64,000 nucleotides of DNA. It comes from Alg239-R122 sp041746135. GTDB lineage: Bacteria; Pseudomonadota; Alphaproteobacteria; Sphingomonadales; Sphingomonadaceae. Positions 60,343 to 64,000 of the stretch are shown here, piece after piece. Location: assembly GCA_041746135.1 (NCBI GenBank), contig JBGTHQ010000037.1, positions 164,427 through 228,426 on the forward strand, read 5' to 3'. Below the pieces are notes generated by a model. The model did no database searches and was not told the origin of the DNA. It worked only from the letters and a program-made list of their open reading frames with translations. Made by a program: the position numbers and the translations under genes. Position 1 is the first letter of the stretch; the number at the start of each line of letters is the position of its first letter.

Positions 60343-62189
60343 CCGATACGTTTTCCGAACATGATGCACGGCCTGACGCGTCGGAAACGAAAACGGCGGC
60401 AAAACCCCCGTTCATGTTGTCAGGGGATAAACATGCAGGTTCCGAAATGGCGATAGCCACAGGTAAAGATGCCGATACGGGCAGTGGCCGCGACCTCATG
60501 ATTCGTGCGGACGGCGACAAGGGCGCTTCGCTCACCGAAAAAGCGGTGCATTATTTCCACCGGCTGACATGGCGGACGCCGCTCCACCGCCTCCGTCTGA
60601 AAGGGCGCGCGCCATTGCGGCTGCTGGCCACACCGACCGACCCGATCGCTGGCGACAAGAAACGTGGCATGGCGATCCGCGCCGGGCATTTTCTGCACAA
60701 TGGGATGAAAAAGCCCTTGTCGAGCATCGATTTCGCGCACTTGAAAGTGCCGCCTTTATTCGAAGAATATATACACGGGTTTCGCTGGCTGCGCGATCTG
60801 GATGCGGCCGGTCCCCGCGAACAATGTGCGCCGATTGCCGAAAAGCTGATCAACCGATGGCTCGATGTTCACGCCGAAAAAGTAAGCGATCCGGCATGGC
60901 GGCCCGAATATGCGGGCGCGCGCATGCTCTTCTGGAGCTTTCATGCGCCGTTGATCCTCTCGTCGCGCGATCTGATCTACCGTTCGCGTATATTGCGCAA
61001 TATTGCGCGTACGGCGCGGCATCTCGATCACAGCGCGGACCGGGCGGACGAAGGCCTGCCGCGGCTGATCGCCTGGGCCGGGGTCGTTGCGGCATCGTTG
61101 CTGATCCCCGATGGCAAACCGCGCCGGATATTTGGCGAAGCAGGACTCAAGCGCACGATGAATATGCTGTTCGAGGCGGATGGCGGCGTGGTATCGCGCG
61201 CACCAATGGTGCAGATCGAGGCGATCGCGCTAATGACCATGTTGCAGCAGGTCTATATCGATGTGGGCGAGCCTATTTACGGTCCTTTGCACGAAGCGCT
61301 GAACCGGGCAGTGCCGGCCTTGCAGGGGATCACGCATCAGGACGGAAGTCTGGGCAGCTGGCAGGGTTCGGCGGGCATGGCGGCGGAGCAGGTTGCACAG
61401 ATTGTCACCGCCAGCGGCGTGCGCGCCCGGCCGTTACGCGAGGGGCGGCACTGGGGCTATCAACGCGTCCCGGCGGGCAAGACCGTCGTGCTAGCCGATG
61501 CGGGAACACCACCTTTGACGCGTCATGCCGTTACTGGCTGTGCGTCGACGCTGGCGTTCGAAATGTCGCATGGGCCTCAGCGGCTGATCGTCAATTGCGG
61601 CGGCGCGGCCATGGCCGGTTCCCTGATCCCGGCAGCGCTGGCAAAGGGATTGCGGGCAACAGCGGCGCATTCGACATTATGCCTCGACGACCATAACAGC
61701 ACGGCCATATTGGCGCAGGGCAAGCTGGGGCGCGGTGTCAACGAAGTCGAACTCGATCGCCGGGAAATAGAAAATGCAACGCGGCTGGAAATGAGCCACG
61801 ATGGTTATGCGAAGAGTTATGGATTGATCCATCGCCGCATCCTGCTGGTGCGCAGCGACGGCAGCGAAGTGCGCGGCGAAGACAGTCTGGTACCGGCAAC
61901 CGCCCAGAAGCGCCGTGCCACGAAGGCGGATGATATTCCCTATGCGATCCGCTTCCATCTCGGCCTCGGCATCGAAGCGCATCTGACCCAAGACAAGCAG
62001 GGCGCATTGATACGGGGCGAGGACGGCGTGCTGTGGCAATTGCGTTCACCGGCGGGCGAACTGGAAATCGACGAAAGTATCTGGGTCGACGGGCGCGGGC
62101 GGCCGCATCCGACCCAGCAGGTTATCATGAGCGGAACAGTGACGCGCGGCGGCGGCAGCTTTGCCTGGGTCATCAAGAAAATGGGATAA
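60339..62189 (+). CDS. Heparinase II/III family protein
   Basis: A 616-residue protein. The first 100 residues are poorly conserved and hydrophilic. An (alpha/alpha) toroid with LPRLIAWAGVVAASLLIP and MMLEADGGVVSRAPMVQIEAI-type segments follows (61070-61300). The C-terminal beta-sandwich of Hepar_II_III (LIVNCGGAAMAGSLIPAAL, LCLDDHNSTAIL) completes the family. No signal peptide is visible, so a cytoplasmic or atypically exported polysaccharide lyase is possible. Encoded between rpe and purH. Confidence 0.85.
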   Translation: MTDTFSEHDARPDASETKTAAKPPFMLSGDKHAGSEMAIATGKDADTGSGRDLMIRADGDKGASLTEKAVHYFHRLTWRTPLHRLRLKGRAPLRLLATPTDPIAGDKKRGMAIRAGHFLHNGMKKPLSSIDFAHLKVPPLFEEYIHGFRWLRDLDAAGPREQCAPIAEKLINRWLDVHAEKVSDPAWRPEYAGARMLFWSFHAPLILSSRDLIYRSRILRNIARTARHLDHSADRADEGLPRLIAWAGVVAASLLIPDGKPRRIFGEAGLKRTMNMLFEADGGVVSRAPMVQIEAIALMTMLQQVYIDVGEPIYGPLHEALNRAVPALQGITHQDGSLGSWQGSAGMAAEQVAQIVTASGVRARPLREGRHWGYQRVPAGKTVVLADAGTPPLTRHAVTGCASTLAFEMSHGPQRLIVNCGGAAMAGSLIPAALAKGLRATAAHSTLCLDDHNSTAILAQGKLGRGVNEVELDRREIENATRLEMSHDGYAKSYGLIHRRILLVRSDGSEVRGEDSLVPATAQKRRATKADDIPYAIRFHLGLGIEAHLTQDKQGALIRGEDGVLWQLRSPAGELEIDESIWVDGRGRPHPTQQVIMSGTVTRGGGSFAWVIKKMG

Positions 62190-62196
62190 TCTCCAG

Positions 62197-63786
62197 GTGA
62201 CAAACAGAGTGATTAAACGCGCGCTTCTTTCCGTCTCGGACAAAAGCGGGTTGGCTCAGCTTGGCCGGACACTGGCCAATATGGGCGTCGAACTGGTTTC
62301 GACCGGCGGCACGGCTAAGGCGTTGCGCGATGCCGGGCTGACGGTGCGCGATATTTCCGAATTGACCGACTTCCCCGAAATGATGGACGGGCGCGTCAAG
62401 ACATTGCATCCCAAAGTGCATGGCGGCCTGCTCGCCGTGCGCGACAATGCCGAACATGCCGCCGCGATGGAGGCGCACGATATTGGCGGGATCGATCTGG
62501 TGGTGGTCAATCTCTATCCGTTTGCCGAGACCGTGGCCAAGGGCGCGGGCCGACCCGAAGTGATCGAGAATATCGATATTGGTGGACCCTCGATGGTGCG
62601 CTCGGCGGCCAAGAACCACGCCTATGTGACGATCATCACCGATCCGTCCGATTACGGCGAGCTAACCCGCGAATTGGCAAAATCGAGCGGCAGCACCACG
62701 CTCGATTTTCGGGGGCGGATGGCGGCGAAAGCCTTTGCCGCGACAGCCGCCTATGACAGCATGATCGCACAATGGTTTGCCTTTGGCGATCAGGGCCAGA
62801 TGTTTCCCGAGACGCTACCGGTTACGATTCTGCGCGGTGCGGAATTGCGTTACGGCGAAAACCCGCACCAGAAAGCGGCACTCTACTTGCCCTTGGCCCC
62901 GCACGCCCGCGGTATTGCACAGGCCGAGCAGTTGCAGGGCAAGGCGCTCAGCTATAACAACTATAACGATGCCGACGCCGCGCTTGAACTGGTCAGCGAA
63001 TTTGCCGGCGGTCCGCCCACGGTTGTGATCGTCAAGCATGCCAATCCTTGCGGTGTGGCCAGCGGCGATACGCTGCTGGAGGCGTATCAGGCTGCGCTCC
63101 AATGCGACAGCGTATCGGCGTTCGGCGGCATCGTAGCCTGTAACCGCCCGCTTGATGGCGAGACGGCGGCCGCGATCACGGAGATTTTCACCGAAGTCGT
63201 CGCGGCTCCCGATGCCAGCGACGCGGCTAAGGCAATATTCGCGAAGAAGAAAAATCTGCGCCTGCTTCTCACCGGCGAGTTCTCCGACCCAGCGCGCGGG
63301 GGCCTGACGATGAAAACGATTGCCGGCGGCTGGCTGGTGCAGAGCCGGGATAACGGCAAGATCAGCGAAGCCGAACTCAAAATCGTGACCAAGCGCAAAC
63401 CGAGCGCACAGGACCTCAAAGACTGTATGACGGCATGGACGGTGGCCAAGCACGTCAAATCGAACGCAATCGTCTATGTAAAGGATGGCGTGACGGCAGG
63501 CATTGGCGCAGGTCAGATGAACCGCCGCGATAGCGCGCGCATCGCCGCCGTAAAAGCACAGGAAGCCGCCGAAACTTATGGCTGGGCTGAACCCCGGACC
63601 GTAGGCAGCGCAGTTGCCTCTGACGCCTTTTTCCCGTTTGCTGACGGTCTGCTATCGGCTGCCGAAGCCGGTGCCACCGCCGTGATCCAGCCAGGCGGCT
63701 CAATCCGCGATGATGACGTAATCGCTGCCGCCGATGATGCAGGTCTGGCGATGGTCTTTACCGGGATGCGGCATTTCCGGCATTAG
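62197..63786 (+). CDS. purH: Bifunctional AICAR transformylase/IMP cyclohydrolase PurH
   Basis: A 529-residue enzyme for the last two steps of IMP synthesis. The IMP cyclohydrolase N-terminal domain starts RALLSVSDKSGLAQLGRTLA. The AICAR transformylase part has RYGENPHQKAALYLP, VKHANPCGVASGD and the C-terminal GGSIRDDDVIAAADDAGLAMVFTGMRHFRH. The start is taken as GTG at 62197 because the longer frame begins inside the heparinase gene; 529 residues is the family norm. Confidence 0.95.
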   Translation: MTNRVIKRALLSVSDKSGLAQLGRTLANMGVELVSTGGTAKALRDAGLTVRDISELTDFPEMMDGRVKTLHPKVHGGLLAVRDNAEHAAAMEAHDIGGIDLVVVNLYPFAETVAKGAGRPEVIENIDIGGPSMVRSAAKNHAYVTIITDPSDYGELTRELAKSSGSTTLDFRGRMAAKAFAATAAYDSMIAQWFAFGDQGQMFPETLPVTILRGAELRYGENPHQKAALYLPLAPHARGIAQAEQLQGKALSYNNYNDADAALELVSEFAGGPPTVVIVKHANPCGVASGDTLLEAYQAALQCDSVSAFGGIVACNRPLDGETAAAITEIFTEVVAAPDASDAAKAIFAKKKNLRLLLTGEFSDPARGGLTMKTIAGGWLVQSRDNGKISEAELKIVTKRKPSAQDLKDCMTAWTVAKHVKSNAIVYVKDGVTAGIGAGQMNRRDSARIAAVKAQEAAETYGWAEPRTVGSAVASDAFFPFADGLLSAAEAGATAVIQPGGSIRDDDVIAAADDAGLAMVFTGMRHFRH

Positions 63787-63795
63787 AAACAAATA

Positions 63796-63820
63796 AGCCC
63801 TTCCTGTTCAGGGAAGGGCT
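63796..63820. terminator. Hairpin terminator between purH and the last gene
   Basis: AGCCCTTCC, loop TGTTCA, GGGAAGGGCT: a near-perfect 9-10 bp stem in the 40-base gap between convergent genes. The T-tract is weak, so it may act as a bidirectional terminator or mRNA 3'-end protector. Confidence 0.7.
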
Positions 63821-63827
63821 ATCTGGT

Positions 63828-64000
63828 TCAGGCGGACGGTTTGACTCGGCCTTTATGTGCGCCGACGCCGCCGGCTTTTTTGCGGCCCCGCCAATGCTGC
63901 TTCTGTCCGCCGCCAGCGTTTCCGCCTTCGCTGCGTTCACCCTGAGCGCGGCTTCCGCCATCGCCACCGGCGCCACGACTGCGGCCACCGCCGCCGCCGG
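63828..64000 (-). CDS. Gly/Arg-rich C-terminus of a protein (partial; possibly DEAD-box helicase)
   Basis: The frame is open from the window edge to a TGA at 63828-63830. The visible tail is Gly/Arg/Ser-rich (GGGRSRGAGGDGGSRAQGER), then GGGQKQHWRGRKKAGGVGAH and ends KGRVKPSA. Such basic RG-rich tails are common on sphingomonad DEAD-box RNA helicases; the helicase core is outside the window, so the identity is only suggested. Confidence 0.6.
   Translation of the reverse strand, partial: GGGGGRSRGAGGDGGSRAQGERSEGGNAGGGQKQHWRGRKKAGGVGAHKGRVKPSA

Noticed and set aside
1..64000. CRISPR arrays, insertion sequences, prophage genes or rRNA genes
   Set aside because: I saw no spaced direct repeats, transposase motifs, phage structural genes or rRNA sequence in the window.

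Overview
The window looks like the replication-origin region of a Sphingomonadales (Alphaproteobacteria) chromosome. The evidence is the gene order parB-parA-rsmG-mnmG-mnmE ... rho ... hemJ-hemE | DUF299-maf-aroE-coaE-dnaQ, the moderately high GC, a DUF6489-type small protein, and a GANTC- and DnaA-box-containing gap between hemE and the DUF299 gene, the place where Caulobacter has its origin. Protein names come from reading the translations by eye; no database search was run.

Layout. 1-5.8 kb: a partial hotdog thioesterase, an acyl-CoA dehydrogenase, a radical SAM/HhH protein paired with a DUF4130-UdgX uracil-DNA-binding protein, and a BaiN/HI0933-type flavoprotein. 5.9-17.5 kb: an almost entirely leftward block with parB, parA, rsmG, mnmG, mnmE, rho, an HDAC-like amidohydrolase, hemJ and hemE. 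17.46-17.77 kb: probable oriC. 17.8-24.2 kb: a rightward block with the DUF299 regulator, maf, aroE, coaE, dnaQ, hpf, ptsN, a PaaI thioesterase, DUF1491 and a SleB-type cell wall hydrolase. Gene direction flips at the putative oriC, so genes on both sides run away from it. Three parS-like sites lie at 7.8, 10.3 and 28.6 kb.

24-40 kb: dapD, a HAD nucleotidase, a NalP-like lipoprotein subtilase, queG (carrying a parS), a Na+-type ABC exporter pair, a CYP153-like P450 behind a palindromic operator, a Tat-exported MsrB, a three-gene envelope-glycan operon (FAD oxidoreductase, GtrA, GT-C), rlmE and a Ppx/GppA phosphatase. 40.1-47.8 kb, bounded by tRNA-Gln(CUG) and tRNA-Ser(GGA): a compact peptide-export cassette that is the most novel item here. 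It holds a 2OG-Fe(II) oxygenase, a 62-residue precursor with a textbook double-glycine-type leader and a Lys-rich core of five KGSKS repeats with three Cys, a 330-residue protein of unknown function, a C39-peptidase ABC exporter, an HlyD-family adaptor and a NodT-type outer-membrane lipoprotein. I infer a modified, secreted cationic peptide (RiPP).

48-64 kb: mostly housekeeping. It has a cyclophilin, alanine dehydrogenase, SDR, thrS-infC (infC apparently starts at ATA), a membrane protein/XRE pair, two alpha/beta hydrolases, a TPR protein, an RsmB-like methyltransferase, a GNAT, rpe, a heparinase II/III-like protein, purH, and the Gly/Arg-rich C-terminus of a gene that runs off the window.
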